From Oscillospiraceae bacterium (GTDB taxonomy: Bacteria > Bacillota > Clostridia > Oscillospirales > Ruminococcaceae), in assembly GCA_017432285.1 (NCBI GenBank), contig JAFRJM010000022.1, positions 57,050-121,049 on the forward strand: a DNA stretch of 64,000 bases, in the 5' to 3' direction. The notes under the pieces were generated by a model. That model worked only from the letters and a program-made list of their open reading frames with translations. It did no database searches and was not told where the DNA came from. This document shows positions 1 to 8,172 of the stretch, piece after piece. Position 1 is the stretch's first letter; each line of letters opens with the position of its first letter. The translations under genes were made by a program, and so were the position numbers.

Positions 1-519
1 TGGTCTGAAGAAAAAGAAGCGCGGGAAGCTGTTTCTGCTAAACCCCGCCCTTCACTGCCTCATTTTGATCAGGCTTTATCCGGTGCAGCCAAAGAAAAAA
101 GAAAAGAGCAAAAAGAGCCTTCTGTTTCCTATGCAGCGGGCAATTTCTCACAAAGCTCTCTTGATGAGCACCTCCGCAACCTGGATGCCAGTTTCTCAGC
201 TTCTCTGCTCAAACTAATAGATGCCAAAGGAATGACAGACAGTGAATGCTACAGAAAAGCAGGAATAGACCGCAGGCACTTCAGCAAGATGCGCAACGAA
301 AATTATCACCCTAGCAAGAGCACTGTTCTGGCTCTCTGTATCGCACTATCCCTCAGTAAAAGCGAGGCGGTCGCTCTGCTTGAGAAAGCAGGGTATACCC
401 TGAGCAGAAGTTCTGTTCAAGACCTGATCGTTGAATATTTTCTTGTAAACAGACAATGGGACATAGACTTGGTCAACGCTGCCTTGTATGAGCACGATCA
501 GCCGCTTTTAGGATTCTGA
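1..519 (+). CDS. C-terminal part of a macro-domain protein with helical DNA-binding-like tail (5' end outside window)
   Basis: The frame is open from the first base, so this is the end of a longer protein; the ATG at 232 is internal. The visible 172 residues have a low-complexity charged linker followed by a helical domain (from about residue 55) resembling a lambda-repressor type HTH, with the phrases MTDSECYRKAGIDRR and SLSKSEAVALLEKAGY, and end in DQPLLGF. From memory, this tail follows an N-terminal macro (ADP-ribose binding) domain in many Firmicute proteins that lie beside a VWA gene, as here. The macro domain itself is not in the window, so the assignment rests on the tail and the neighbour. 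The two genes are separated by a terminator, so they may be expressed separately. Confidence 0.6.
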   Translation, partial: WSEEKEAREAVSAKPRPSLPHFDQALSGAAKEKRKEQKEPSVSYAAGNFSQSSLDEHLRNLDASFSASLLKLIDAKGMTDSECYRKAGIDRRHFSKMRNENYHPSKSTVLALCIALSLSKSEAVALLEKAGYTLSRSSVQDLIVEYFLVNRQWDIDLVNAALYEHDQPLLGF

Positions 520-567
520 TTTGTCGCTTGCAGGGCGACCTTTGAACATACTATCCCGGATAAAATA

Positions 568-598
568 AGACTGCCTGAGAGAAAAGGCAGTCTTTATT
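568..598 (+). terminator. Intrinsic terminator after the macro/HTH gene
   Basis: A 9-bp perfect stem (AGACTGCCT at 568-576 with AGGCAGTCT at 585-593) is followed by a T-rich stretch. It lies 49 bases after the stop and just before the RBS of the VWA gene, so it may also act as an attenuator for that gene. Confidence 0.75.
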
Positions 599-614
599 AT
601 TTTGGAGGTAAACA

Positions 615-1271
615 ATGAGCAAAACACAAAAAACAGCTGAGATAGTATATATCCTTGATAAGAGCGGATCCATGTTCGGATACACGACTGATACCATAGG
701 AGGCTTCAATTCCTCCCTGCACAAGCAAAAGGAAGACGTCGAATCCGGAGTGATCACCACAGTGCTCTTTGACACCCGCCATTACACCCTTCATGACCGT
801 CTCCCCCTGAATGACGTCCCGGACATCACTGAGAAGGAATATCAGCCGGGAGGAAGCACGGCTCTTCTTGACACACTGGGCGATACGATCTCTCACATTG
901 AAAAGATCCATCACTATATACGTAAGGAGGATGTGCCGGAGCAGACCATATTCGTCATCATCACAGACGGCCTGGAGAATGCCAGCAGAGAATATTCGCT
1001 GCAGCAGGTAAGATCCATGATCGAGAATAAGCAGAAAGAGGGTTGGGAGTTCGTGTTCCTCGGAGCCAACATCGATGCCATAGAGACAGCAGGTCATTAC
1101 GGGATCGATGCGACCCACACAACGAATTTCTGCCAGGACAATGAAGGTATAGAACTGGCATTTGCATCTGTCTCCGATTTCGTTCACTCCCGCACAAGAG
1201 CACAAAAGGATTCTTCTGCTAAGTGGAAGAGCAGGGTCGAAGCAGACTATAACTCAAGGGGTAAAAAATAA
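615..1271 (+). CDS. VWA domain protein
   Basis: A 218-residue cytoplasmic von Willebrand factor A protein with no signal peptide or membrane segment. The MIDAS metal site is intact: D15, S17 and S19 in LDKSGSM, a Thr in GGSTALLDTLG (about residue 80) and Asp in ITDGLEN (about residue 119). The C-terminus is charged and Lys/Arg rich. VWA domains bind partner proteins through a chelated metal. Homologous stand-alone VWA proteins are often encoded next to macro-domain proteins, as here. The ATG follows a good GGAGG (604-608). The biological role is unknown; a scaffold or sensor working with the upstream macro/HTH protein is inference. Confidence 0.8.
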   Translation: MSKTQKTAEIVYILDKSGSMFGYTTDTIGGFNSSLHKQKEDVESGVITTVLFDTRHYTLHDRLPLNDVPDITEKEYQPGGSTALLDTLGDTISHIEKIHHYIRKEDVPEQTIFVIITDGLENASREYSLQQVRSMIENKQKEGWEFVFLGANIDAIETAGHYGIDATHTTNFCQDNEGIELAFASVSDFVHSRTRAQKDSSAKWKSRVEADYNSRGKK

Positions 1272-1298
1272 AGCCTGCCCGATATTCCGGACAGGCAG
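1262..1298 (-). terminator. Intrinsic terminator of lexA
   Basis: Inverted repeat 1273-1280 / 1289-1296 (one mismatch), followed on the minus strand by TTTATTTTTT. It lies 17 bases past the lexA stop and just after the convergent VWA gene, which it may also serve weakly. Confidence 0.65.
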
Positions 1299-1314
1299 AT
1301 GCTGAAAGGATTTG

Positions 1315-1896
1315 TCATTCATAATAGCGGTAATTTGCCACTACCTTACCAAGTATCACAGCATGATCTGTGACTATAGGTTCAAAAGCTGGGTTCTCGG
1401 CCTTAAGGACGATCAATTCTCCGTCCCTGTAGAAGCGCTTTACTGTGGCTTCATCATCGATGAGAGCTACGATGATCTCCCCTTCCTCGGCGACCTCTGT
1501 CTTCCTCGCTATGATGATGTCTCCGTCGAGAATACCGGCATTGATCATGCTGTCGCCCCTGACATGCAGGGCAAACAGTTCACCGTGATACCTGTGAGAT
1601 GTGTTGAACGTGATGAACGTTTCAATGGATTCCTGAGCTAGGATCGGAAGTCCTGCAGCTACTGTCCCAAGGACCGGAACTTTTATATCATATGAGTCAG
1701 TGACTATGGAAACATTCCTTCTGGTTCCGTCCTTCAGCCTTACTTTCCCTTCCTCTTCCAGAGCATGGACCGCACGGAACACTGTGGATGTGGACCCGAT
1801 ACCGAGATCTCTGCACATCTCCCTAACGGAAGGCGCTTCGTCTGCATGGAGCACAAGGTATTCATATACCCTTTCTTTTGTATTTGCGAAACTCAT
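1315..1896 (-). CDS. lexA: LexA repressor (SOS response regulator)
   Basis: A 193-residue LexA. The N-terminal winged-helix (about 1-65, with VREMCRDLGIGSTSTVFRAVHAL) binds DNA. The C-terminal S24 latch domain has the A81-G82 self-cleavage bond in TVAAGLP, catalytic Ser116 in RGDSM and Lys153 in ATVKRF. RecA-stimulated autocleavage would release SOS genes. The start was set at the ATG at 1896 because GGAGG (minus strand) lies 8 bases before it and falls inside the longer 198-residue reading. The HTH is somewhat unlike the classical LexA sequence, so a LexA-like paralogue is possible. A GAAC-N4-GTTT box lies just downstream of a predicted promoter, compatible with autoregulation. Confidence 0.88.
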   Translation of the reverse strand: MSFANTKERVYEYLVLHADEAPSVREMCRDLGIGSTSTVFRAVHALEEEGKVRLKDGTRRNVSIVTDSYDIKVPVLGTVAAGLPILAQESIETFITFNTSHRYHGELFALHVRGDSMINAGILDGDIIIARKTEVAEEGEIIVALIDDEATVKRFYRDGELIVLKAENPAFEPIVTDHAVILGKVVANYRYYE

Positions 1897-1912
1897 CAGG
1901 AAGCCCTCCATA

Positions 1913-1924
1913 AAACTTTTGTTC
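1913..1924 (-). promoter_or_regulatory. Candidate LexA box in the lexA leader
   Basis: Minus strand reads GAAC-AAAA-GTTT, one base from the Gram-positive SOS box core GAAC-N4-GTTC. It overlaps the predicted transcription start of lexA. The match is short and lacks the outer C/G, so this is only a candidate. Confidence 0.35.
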
Positions 1925-1932
1925 TTTTTTCA

Positions 1933-1961
1933 ATTTTAGCATTAGGTACCCGCCTTGTAAA
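1933..1961 (-). promoter_or_regulatory. Predicted promoter of lexA
   Basis: Minus strand TTTACA (1956-1961), 17-base spacer, TAAAAT (1933-1938). Start point would be near 1926, giving a leader of about 30 bases. Confidence 0.55.
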
Positions 1962-2005
1962 GAAAATGGCTTTCAATAATTCACAGTTTATTAACATGAA
2001 ATTCA

Positions 2006-2033
2006 TTGATTGGACTAATACTTCCTTTATTAT
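2006..2033 (+). promoter_or_regulatory. Predicted promoter with no protein gene behind it
   Basis: TTGATT (2006-2011), 16-base spacer, TATTAT (2028-2033) on the plus strand. Only a terminator, and no open frame, follows before the convergent MATE gene. Confidence 0.4.
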
Positions 2034-2039
2034 GTAGTT

Positions 2040-2156
2040 GTACTTAAGAAGCCGCAAATCTAAGTACTATCGCAAGATATTTCCTCCTCATTCTTTAATT
2101 TTGTACCCCTTTTAAATCCAGGAAGACCTCGGAACGCAACTCCGAGGTCTTCTTTT
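2040..2156 (+). ncRNA. Candidate small RNA between lexA and the MATE gene
   Basis: A predicted promoter is followed by about 80 bases without a plausible frame, then a perfect 12-bp hairpin (2122-2133 / 2141-2152) and TTTTT, a textbook plus-strand terminator. The T-run is on the plus strand only, so the hairpin is not well suited to end the minus-strand MATE gene. The body contains TTTCCTCCTCATT, an anti-Shine-Dalgarno-like stretch. The boundaries are inferred. Confidence 0.35.
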
Positions 2157-2171
2157 TGTATATTATTCTGT

Positions 2172-3593
2172 TCAGTCTTCTTCGGAATACGGGATATAAT
2201 CTCCGGGCTTCGGCATCATCATGTATGCCATGCCGCTCTTTCCGTATCCGTAGTTGTCCCTATTCATGTATATGAGTACTGCTCCAAGGACGAATGACAG
2301 GAGCTCGGCTGCCGGGAACGAGAGCCACACACCCATGATACCGAAGAGCGCAGGCAGAAGGATAAGCATTGCCAGCCTGAACGCAAGGTTGCGCAGTGTT
2401 GTGAGGATACTTGCAACCTTCGGGTTTCCAAGGGCAACAAACATCCTCATGATGAGTACGCATCCGGCAGTGAACATGCTGCTGAGGAACTCTATGGTCA
2501 GCCCTGTATAAGCCATATCATATACATTCTGGGAGTATCCTTCATGGAAGAACATCCTCAGCATAGGCACTCTCAGCAGTTCACCAAGAATAGTTATGGC
2601 TATCGTTCCGTAGAACCATATCTTCAGGTTGTGGGTAAGTATTCTCTTGAGCCTCTTGGGGTTCCTGTTTCCGAAGTTGTATGCGATGACCGGTCCAACG
2701 CAGGAAGCATATCCGAAGAATCCTGCTGTAAGGATTATCCTGAGCTCGCCTATGATAGCATTCGCAGCTACACCGTCCGCTCCTGCGAGACTAAGCAAAG
2801 TCCTGTTGGTGACAAGTGACGTCGTACCGATGGAAACGCTGTTGATGAACTGTGAGAAACCGCTCTTTGCAGAAGCGACCGCAGTATCGATATAACCACC
2901 TTTCGGATCTGTAAAGTGGATCTCATTCTTCTTTCTCATGTAGAAGAATAAGCCTATGAAGAATATTGCAAGCTCGCCTGCTGCTGTGGAAAGACTTGAA
3001 CCGAGAACTCCAAGCCGCAGAATGGCTATGAGAACGATATCCAGAAGGATGTTCATGACACCGTTAGTCACGGAACAGATAAGCCCCATCTCAGGGTGTC
3101 CGGTAGTGGAGTAATACGATCCGAATGTAAATCCCATAAGGTTGATCGGCGTAATTGAAAGGACTATGCGGACATATGTCCTGGAGTTCTCTATAAGAGA
3201 ATCATCCGCCCCGAGGAATCTGAGGATAGGGTCACAGAAGATGTTCATGACAAGAGCTATCGCTGTGCCTACCACTGCGGCGATTATCGCGACACGTGTG
3301 AAGATCCTTTTTGCTTCCTCCTGCTTTCCCTCGCCCATCTTCTGGGCGGACAGCGTGGTCGCTCCGATAGAAAACAGGTTTGAAAAACCCATTATTATCG
3401 CATTGGCTGGGCCAAGCAGGCTTATTGAAGCCAGAGCGTGCTCTCCGACATATCTGCTGACGAACAGTCCGTCATCGAGAGATTTGAACAGCTGGCTGAA
3501 AAGGCTCTGCAATATTGCAGGAGCTGCGAAAGCCAGCAGCTGCGTAAGTGTGAAATTCTGTCCTATCCTGTTTTGCGTCTTATTCTCTGCCAT
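2172..3593 (-). CDS. MATE family multidrug exporter
   Basis: A 473-residue membrane protein with about 12 hydrophobic segments arranged as two similar halves, typical length for MATE (multi-antimicrobial extrusion) transporters. Family-like features include the N-terminal LLAFAAPAILQSLFSQLFKS, an early GLFVSRYVGEHALASISL, and a second-half ANAIIGELRI. These proteins exchange Na+ or H+ for cationic drugs or metabolites. The ATG at 3593 is preferred; a GTG at 3602 is possible. It is monocistronic with no regulator beside it. The substrate cannot be read from sequence. Confidence 0.88.
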   Translation of the reverse strand: MAENKTQNRIGQNFTLTQLLAFAAPAILQSLFSQLFKSLDDGLFVSRYVGEHALASISLLGPANAIIMGFSNLFSIGATTLSAQKMGEGKQEEAKRIFTRVAIIAAVVGTAIALVMNIFCDPILRFLGADDSLIENSRTYVRIVLSITPINLMGFTFGSYYSTTGHPEMGLICSVTNGVMNILLDIVLIAILRLGVLGSSLSTAAGELAIFFIGLFFYMRKKNEIHFTDPKGGYIDTAVASAKSGFSQFINSVSIGTTSLVTNRTLLSLAGADGVAANAIIGELRIILTAGFFGYASCVGPVIAYNFGNRNPKRLKRILTHNLKIWFYGTIAITILGELLRVPMLRMFFHEGYSQNVYDMAYTGLTIEFLSSMFTAGCVLIMRMFVALGNPKVASILTTLRNLAFRLAMLILLPALFGIMGVWLSFPAAELLSFVLGAVLIYMNRDNYGYGKSGMAYMMMPKPGDYIPYSEED

Positions 3594-3616
3594 AATATAC
3601 ACTCACTATACAATAG

Positions 3617-3645
3617 GCGCCCTGTTCCGCATAGGAACAAGGCGC
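3617..3645 (-). terminator. Inverted repeat between the MBOAT operon and the MATE gene
   Basis: A 12-bp stem (3617-3628 / 3634-3645) that pairs fully as minus-strand RNA if one G-U is allowed. It lies after the MBOAT stop and before the MATE start. No strong T-run follows, so it is a weak terminator or a leader structure. Confidence 0.35.
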
Positions 3646-3701
3646 TGACAACATTCCTACTATATTAATTATACCTCACATGTCTAAAAACGCGAAACAG
3701 A

Positions 3702-5165
3702 TCAATATCCCTGATAGATGAAGGACGGTCCTCCGCCTGTCTGGATAATGATATACATTGCAGCAACCGCAAGTCCCATTATCCAGTAAAGGATCCATCT
3801 CCGCCTGACAGGTAGAGCTTCAAAAGGATCAGTCACAGGAACTGCTCCACGCTCTGTAGTGGATCTGTACAGTGTGAAGTCTATCCATGTGGCTATAGCC
3901 AGGGACGCGATGATGCTTCCGAAATATATTAGATAGTATGTACCCGTATCTGACACACCTGCCGCAGCAAGATTAAGGAATTCCAATTTGAAAGTTCCGA
4001 GGTTCTGTTTCTCCCCCACCATCTGGATGAATCTCTTCATGTCATCGACAGTCTCCATCCTGAACGGGAACAGAGTCATCGTCCACCAGATATACACAAG
4101 AATTCTCTTCATCCAGCTTTTTGCTGTAAATGCCTCTGCGCCGGTAAGTCCTCTGCTGTTCTTGTTGAAAAATCTCTCAAGGAAACGGCTGGCGACTATC
4201 ACCACTCCCCAGATGAGATTGGTGACTGTATTTCCATGCCAAAGTGCTGATACAGTGAAAACTATAAGAAGATTGATAAGAGTCCTGCTCTCGCCCTTAC
4301 GGGATCCTCCGAGCGGGAAATACAGGTAATCTCTGAACCACTCTGACAAAGTTATATGCCATCTTCTCCATATCTCGCCCATTCCTGTTGAGAAATACGG
4401 AGCAAGGAAGTTCTCCTGCAGACGAACGCCGAACACGAGGGCTGAACCCACAGCCATCGCGCTGTACCCCGCAAAGTCGAAATAAAGCTGAAGCGGATAC
4501 AGGAACAAAGCTGTCAGTGCAGCAAGTCCTGAATGACTATTGAGATTGTCATACACACCGTTTACTATGATGGCCAATCCGTCTGCCAGCACGACCTTGA
4601 ACATTGCACCAATCAGAAGGCGTCTCATTCCCTCGACGATTATCTCAGGCGTCACTTCACGTTCTTTCAGCTGAGGAATAAGGTTCCTTGATTTAGCTAT
4701 CGGTCCTGACAAGATATGCGGGAAAAAGAGAACAGAAAGAAGCCATTCAGTAAAATCTGTTTCCGGTTCCATCGCTCCCTTATATACGTCAGCAAGATAT
4801 CCTACGGAAGCAAACGTGTAAAATGAAAGCCCAACAGGGAAAAGTATCGTAATCGGATTCTCCAGGAAAGAAGTGATAAGGTGTGCATATTTGAACCAGC
4901 AGAGGTTTAGCACCAGAAGGACGATACCTGCCGCAGTCAGTTTTTTTGCTGTATTCCTGTCCGCAGCTGAAGCTATCTTTTTGCCAAAGAAGAACGTTAT
5001 CAGCGCGGCACCCACAGCAATACCTAGCGATATAGGTCCGCTTGTCCATAAAAAGTAAATGCTCGCAGCTAAAAGAAAGTAGTTGCGGTACTTTACGGGA
5101 AGCAGATAATGGACTGCTGTGACCACTGCGAGAAAACACAGATATGTAAATGTATTTAACAGCAT
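3702..5165 (-). CDS. MBOAT family membrane O-acyltransferase (AlgI/DltB-like)
   Basis: A 487-residue polytopic protein of the membrane-bound O-acyltransferase family. It carries the typical core GEIWRRWHITLSEWFRDYLYFPLGGSR (about 270-295) and the catalytic His region VSALWHGNTVTNLIWG (about 315). In AlgI/PatA/DltB systems the MBOAT moves an acyl group, usually acetyl, across the membrane to a partner SGNH protein. That partner is the gene immediately upstream (9-base gap). It is the last gene of a tight four-gene minus-strand operon with a GT-C-like protein and a DUF2142 protein, so a surface glycan is the likely acceptor. Start: ATG with AGGAGG 5 bases upstream. Confidence 0.9.
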   Translation of the reverse strand: MLLNTFTYLCFLAVVTAVHYLLPVKYRNYFLLAASIYFLWTSGPISLGIAVGAALITFFFGKKIASAADRNTAKKLTAAGIVLLVLNLCWFKYAHLITSFLENPITILFPVGLSFYTFASVGYLADVYKGAMEPETDFTEWLLSVLFFPHILSGPIAKSRNLIPQLKEREVTPEIIVEGMRRLLIGAMFKVVLADGLAIIVNGVYDNLNSHSGLAALTALFLYPLQLYFDFAGYSAMAVGSALVFGVRLQENFLAPYFSTGMGEIWRRWHITLSEWFRDYLYFPLGGSRKGESRTLINLLIVFTVSALWHGNTVTNLIWGVVIVASRFLERFFNKNSRGLTGAEAFTAKSWMKRILVYIWWTMTLFPFRMETVDDMKRFIQMVGEKQNLGTFKLEFLNLAAAGVSDTGTYYLIYFGSIIASLAIATWIDFTLYRSTTERGAVPVTDPFEALPVRRRWILYWIMGLAVAAMYIIIQTGGGPSFIYQGY

Positions 5166-5174
5166 CTGCGCCTC

Positions 5175-6164
5175 CTATGGTGTGGTCCTGCGGACGCATT
5201 CTGCAGGAAGGTCGGTGAAAACGAGCTCTACAAGGTAGGGCTTCACGGTATTGGGTAAGTGATATCCGTCGTAGAAATTATCGTCGTTCTCAGTAAACGA
5301 GTTCGGGAACTCAAAATCGATGCTGGGAGCAATCTCTCTAAGCTGTCCTTTGTATTTTTCCGCTTCTTTGAGGATATCCAACTCCTCATATAGCTCATAT
5401 ATAGAGATATGGATAGGCGGGTATACAAAAACTATCTCTATGCCGTTGGCATCGCAGTATTCCACCACCTCAATAAGTTTATCTACTGTCTCCTGACGCA
5501 CGACAGGCGACTCACCAAAGTTTGAACGTATGAGATCTCTGTACTCCTCAAGATTCAGGCGGTACTTCTCTCCCATCTCCTGCGGGATATTCTGAACACG
5601 GGAATAATCTGTCGGATCCTCGGGGAATGTCATTCTCTCAGGATGCCCCAAAGAAGTCCAGACTCTGTTCATTATCTTGGTCTTAGCTGCGTTTATAGCA
5701 CCGAGCCAGTGCCCTGCATGAAGAATGAAGTGCGCCGGATCTTCTGCCTGCTCAATGATAGACGGGATCCTGCCAGGACCCTGCTCGTCGATCGTTGAGT
5801 ACAGATTGATCCCGAACACCACTTTCTTAAGCTCTGTATGCTCCGTTGCATACCAGAACAGTTCTATCAGCTCGCCTGTCTGGGCACCGCCGAATCCAAG
5901 CATAGTGTAGGGTTCACCGGATATTTCTTCAGCAAGATCCATATTCAGGTTTGCCATCCTGCTGTCCCCAAGGACTATATTCTCCGGATGATTGATGAGA
6001 AGTTCGCGTACAGAAGACAGCGGCTTGCACAGGTATTCGGATTCGCCTCCGCGCAGGCCGAAATAATCATACGGTTCAAAAGCCACGAACATCCCCAGCA
6101 AAACCAGGAACGGCAGGCAATACAAGATTAGTTTTTTAACTATCTTTTTCAATCCAAACCCCAC
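5175..6164 (-). CDS. Membrane-anchored SGNH-type acetyltransferase partner (AlgJ/DltD-like)
   Basis: A 329-residue protein with an N-terminal membrane anchor (about residues 10-28) and an extracytoplasmic SGNH-hydrolase-like domain: the serine block IVLGDSRM at about residue 62 and a C-terminal Asp/His pair in DGYHL. Together with the MBOAT encoded 9 bases downstream it forms the usual two-part O-acylation machine. The start is uncertain: GTG at 6164 has a weak RBS, while a TTG at 6152 overlaps the upstream stop as TTGA and has GGGG 6 bases before it. The acceptor glycan is unknown. Confidence 0.75.
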   Translation of the reverse strand: MGFGLKKIVKKLILYCLPFLVLLGMFVAFEPYDYFGLRGGESEYLCKPLSSVRELLINHPENIVLGDSRMANLNMDLAEEISGEPYTMLGFGGAQTGELIELFWYATEHTELKKVVFGINLYSTIDEQGPGRIPSIIEQAEDPAHFILHAGHWLGAINAAKTKIMNRVWTSLGHPERMTFPEDPTDYSRVQNIPQEMGEKYRLNLEEYRDLIRSNFGESPVVRQETVDKLIEVVEYCDANGIEIVFVYPPIHISIYELYEELDILKEAEKYKGQLREIAPSIDFEFPNSFTENDDNFYDGYHLPNTVKPYLVELVFTDLPAECVRRTTP

Positions 6165-8164
6165 TGAGCTCTTAATTCTCTGTAGTGATCACCGCTGTAT
6201 ATCCCTACGAATTCCATGCTGTCTCCAAGGTCGTGTACAGCATAGAGATAGACTGAACCATCTGTTCTCTCTGCAAGCCCGTCCGTAAACATGTCGGCAA
6301 ACTCTTCATAAAAGTATTCGTTCAGGTTGTACAGATAGACAAGATCTACATCATTCTCTCGCAGATACTGCGCAAAATTCTCCTTTGTGGCATAGACCAT
6401 ATAGTAATGGAACTGATCATCCTGCATGGTATCTATCATCTCCTGGCTCGCAAAGTTCCCTCCGCCCATGGTCGGCACTGTATATGCCGGCATGAACGTA
6501 TAGTTGCACAGGAACCATTCTCCCCCGCTCGAATTCTGCGCCACCACGTATATGTTGGTGTCGCTATTGAGGATCGATCTGAACTGTCTCGCATTCTTCT
6601 GCGGTATCTTCATCAGTTCAGGGGCCTGAAGATTCACATAATCAGATGTAATGCTTAAGGTCTTAAGCGGAAACGGAAGATGATAAAAAGAGGACCATAA
6701 AGCGAGCGCGACTACCAGCAATCCGGGAAGAATCTTCCAGCGATTCCTGATAAAATCTGACAACTTTTCAGGACAATAAGGTTCAGCCACTTCAGACGCT
6801 ATCAATCCGATAAGTGAAAAGAACCATCCGAACAGGTAGCTGGAAATGTACCTCTCATAGCAGATCAGTGACAGACCGCCTTCTTCATAAAAGATAGCTG
6901 CATAAGTATATGTCTGGAACAGGTAATAGACGAAAAAACCGAAGAGGTGAAGCAGAGCAAATGCCAGTATCCTGAGCTTGCTGCGTTTCTCCTTAGCGAT
7001 GACCACAAATGCCAGTGCTATTAGTGTAAGCACAATGACCGAATCTTTCGGCGGTCCGAAACTCATTATCTGCTGGGTCCTGAATGCATGGATCATACTC
7101 TTCCAAATCTCATTGCAATGTGGATCCTGACCGAGAAGCATCTGTACTGCAGAATACGGATAGGTGATCGTGACTCTGTCCATGTGCACTGCTGCCTTGA
7201 AGTGTGTTGCCCACATTATATATGTCAGCGGAACGCATGCCATAAGTCCAAGGAAAGATGCTCCTTCAGCAGTCCATATACGCTTTCCCGCTTTGACAGA
7301 AGCAGGAGAACCGTCACCGATGATCATGTCCACTGATACCATTCCGGCTGCGACCAACCCCAGCGCAAGCCCGATATCCCTTATAAGCGTGACCGCCATA
7401 AGCGACACTATTGTTGCTGCATATCTTGTCCAGCCTTTGCTTCCGCTGCAGAACCATACCAGCAGCGCTCCGGCGAAACAGTACCCGACGATCCAGTCCG
7501 CATAGGAATTCGCGTATGCTATCAGTCCTCCTAATCCGTAAAAGAACTCATATATCGAAAAATAGCCAAACCCCGCTGTGATCAGAACACCGATTGGATG
7601 GGTCCATTCCAGTCTGGAGAAGACAGGAGTAACAGCTGCCATAGCAAGCATATCGTAGGCAACGTATGCTTTCCACTCCGAGAACGCTGGCGACAAGAAC
7701 TGAAGGAACAAGCTGTTCAGTGACAATCCCGGAGGATATGAAACATTTATCATGCTCGTATGTGCAAGAGTGTACAGTTTTCTGTTCTCAAATATAACCT
7801 TGCAGGCGCTTCCCCAGAAAGAGAACTCGTCCCATATACGGAACTGGGCATCTCTGCTTTTCAGGACGAACCAGAAAAACAATGTTGCTGCGAAAAAGAA
7901 GACCAGTCCTGGCCGAAGGACCTTTTTTGCTATCTCCTTCCAGTGTTTTTTCTCTTTTATAACAAGATATGCGGCACAGAAAAATGCACACAAATATATC
8001 GCGATCATCCCCGGAAAGAGAAGATCACAAATACCAGCTATAGTTAAAAACAGAATGATACCTGAAAGGGAGACAAATGGTGTCACTGTAACGTTCAGGT
8101 TCCCTTTCCATGTCAGGAAAGCGGAAAACGAGAACAGTACCAGCATAGATACCAAAAGATCCAT
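6149..8164 (-). CDS. Large polytopic membrane protein, probable GT-C glycosyltransferase
   Basis: A 671-residue protein with about 10-12 membrane segments in the first two thirds and a soluble C-terminal domain of about 170 residues. An acidic loop motif FRIWDEFSFWG (about residue 110), just after the third or fourth helix, resembles the Asp/Glu catalytic loop of lipid-phosphate-sugar dependent GT-C enzymes. It starts 8 bases after the DUF2142 gene and overlaps the SGNH gene, so it is co-translated with the O-acetylation pair. Family placement is by architecture only; the sugar and acceptor are unknown. Confidence 0.6.
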   Translation of the reverse strand: MDLLVSMLVLFSFSAFLTWKGNLNVTVTPFVSLSGIILFLTIAGICDLLFPGMIAIYLCAFFCAAYLVIKEKKHWKEIAKKVLRPGLVFFFAATLFFWFVLKSRDAQFRIWDEFSFWGSACKVIFENRKLYTLAHTSMINVSYPPGLSLNSLFLQFLSPAFSEWKAYVAYDMLAMAAVTPVFSRLEWTHPIGVLITAGFGYFSIYEFFYGLGGLIAYANSYADWIVGYCFAGALLVWFCSGSKGWTRYAATIVSLMAVTLIRDIGLALGLVAAGMVSVDMIIGDGSPASVKAGKRIWTAEGASFLGLMACVPLTYIMWATHFKAAVHMDRVTITYPYSAVQMLLGQDPHCNEIWKSMIHAFRTQQIMSFGPPKDSVIVLTLIALAFVVIAKEKRSKLRILAFALLHLFGFFVYYLFQTYTYAAIFYEEGGLSLICYERYISSYLFGWFFSLIGLIASEVAEPYCPEKLSDFIRNRWKILPGLLVVALALWSSFYHLPFPLKTLSITSDYVNLQAPELMKIPQKNARQFRSILNSDTNIYVVAQNSSGGEWFLCNYTFMPAYTVPTMGGGNFASQEMIDTMQDDQFHYYMVYATKENFAQYLRENDVDLVYLYNLNEYFYEEFADMFTDGLAERTDGSVYLYAVHDLGDSMEFVGIYSGDHYRELRAQWGLD

Positions 8165-8172
8165 CGATTACC

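Noticed and set aside
521-537. Small hairpin GTCGC/GCGAC after the macro/HTH stop
   Set aside because: Only five pairs with no T-run; the true terminator is 30 bases later.
597-1205. 202-codon minus-strand frame opposite the VWA gene
   Set aside because: The plus-strand gene has intact MIDAS motifs and an RBS; the minus frame has no motif.
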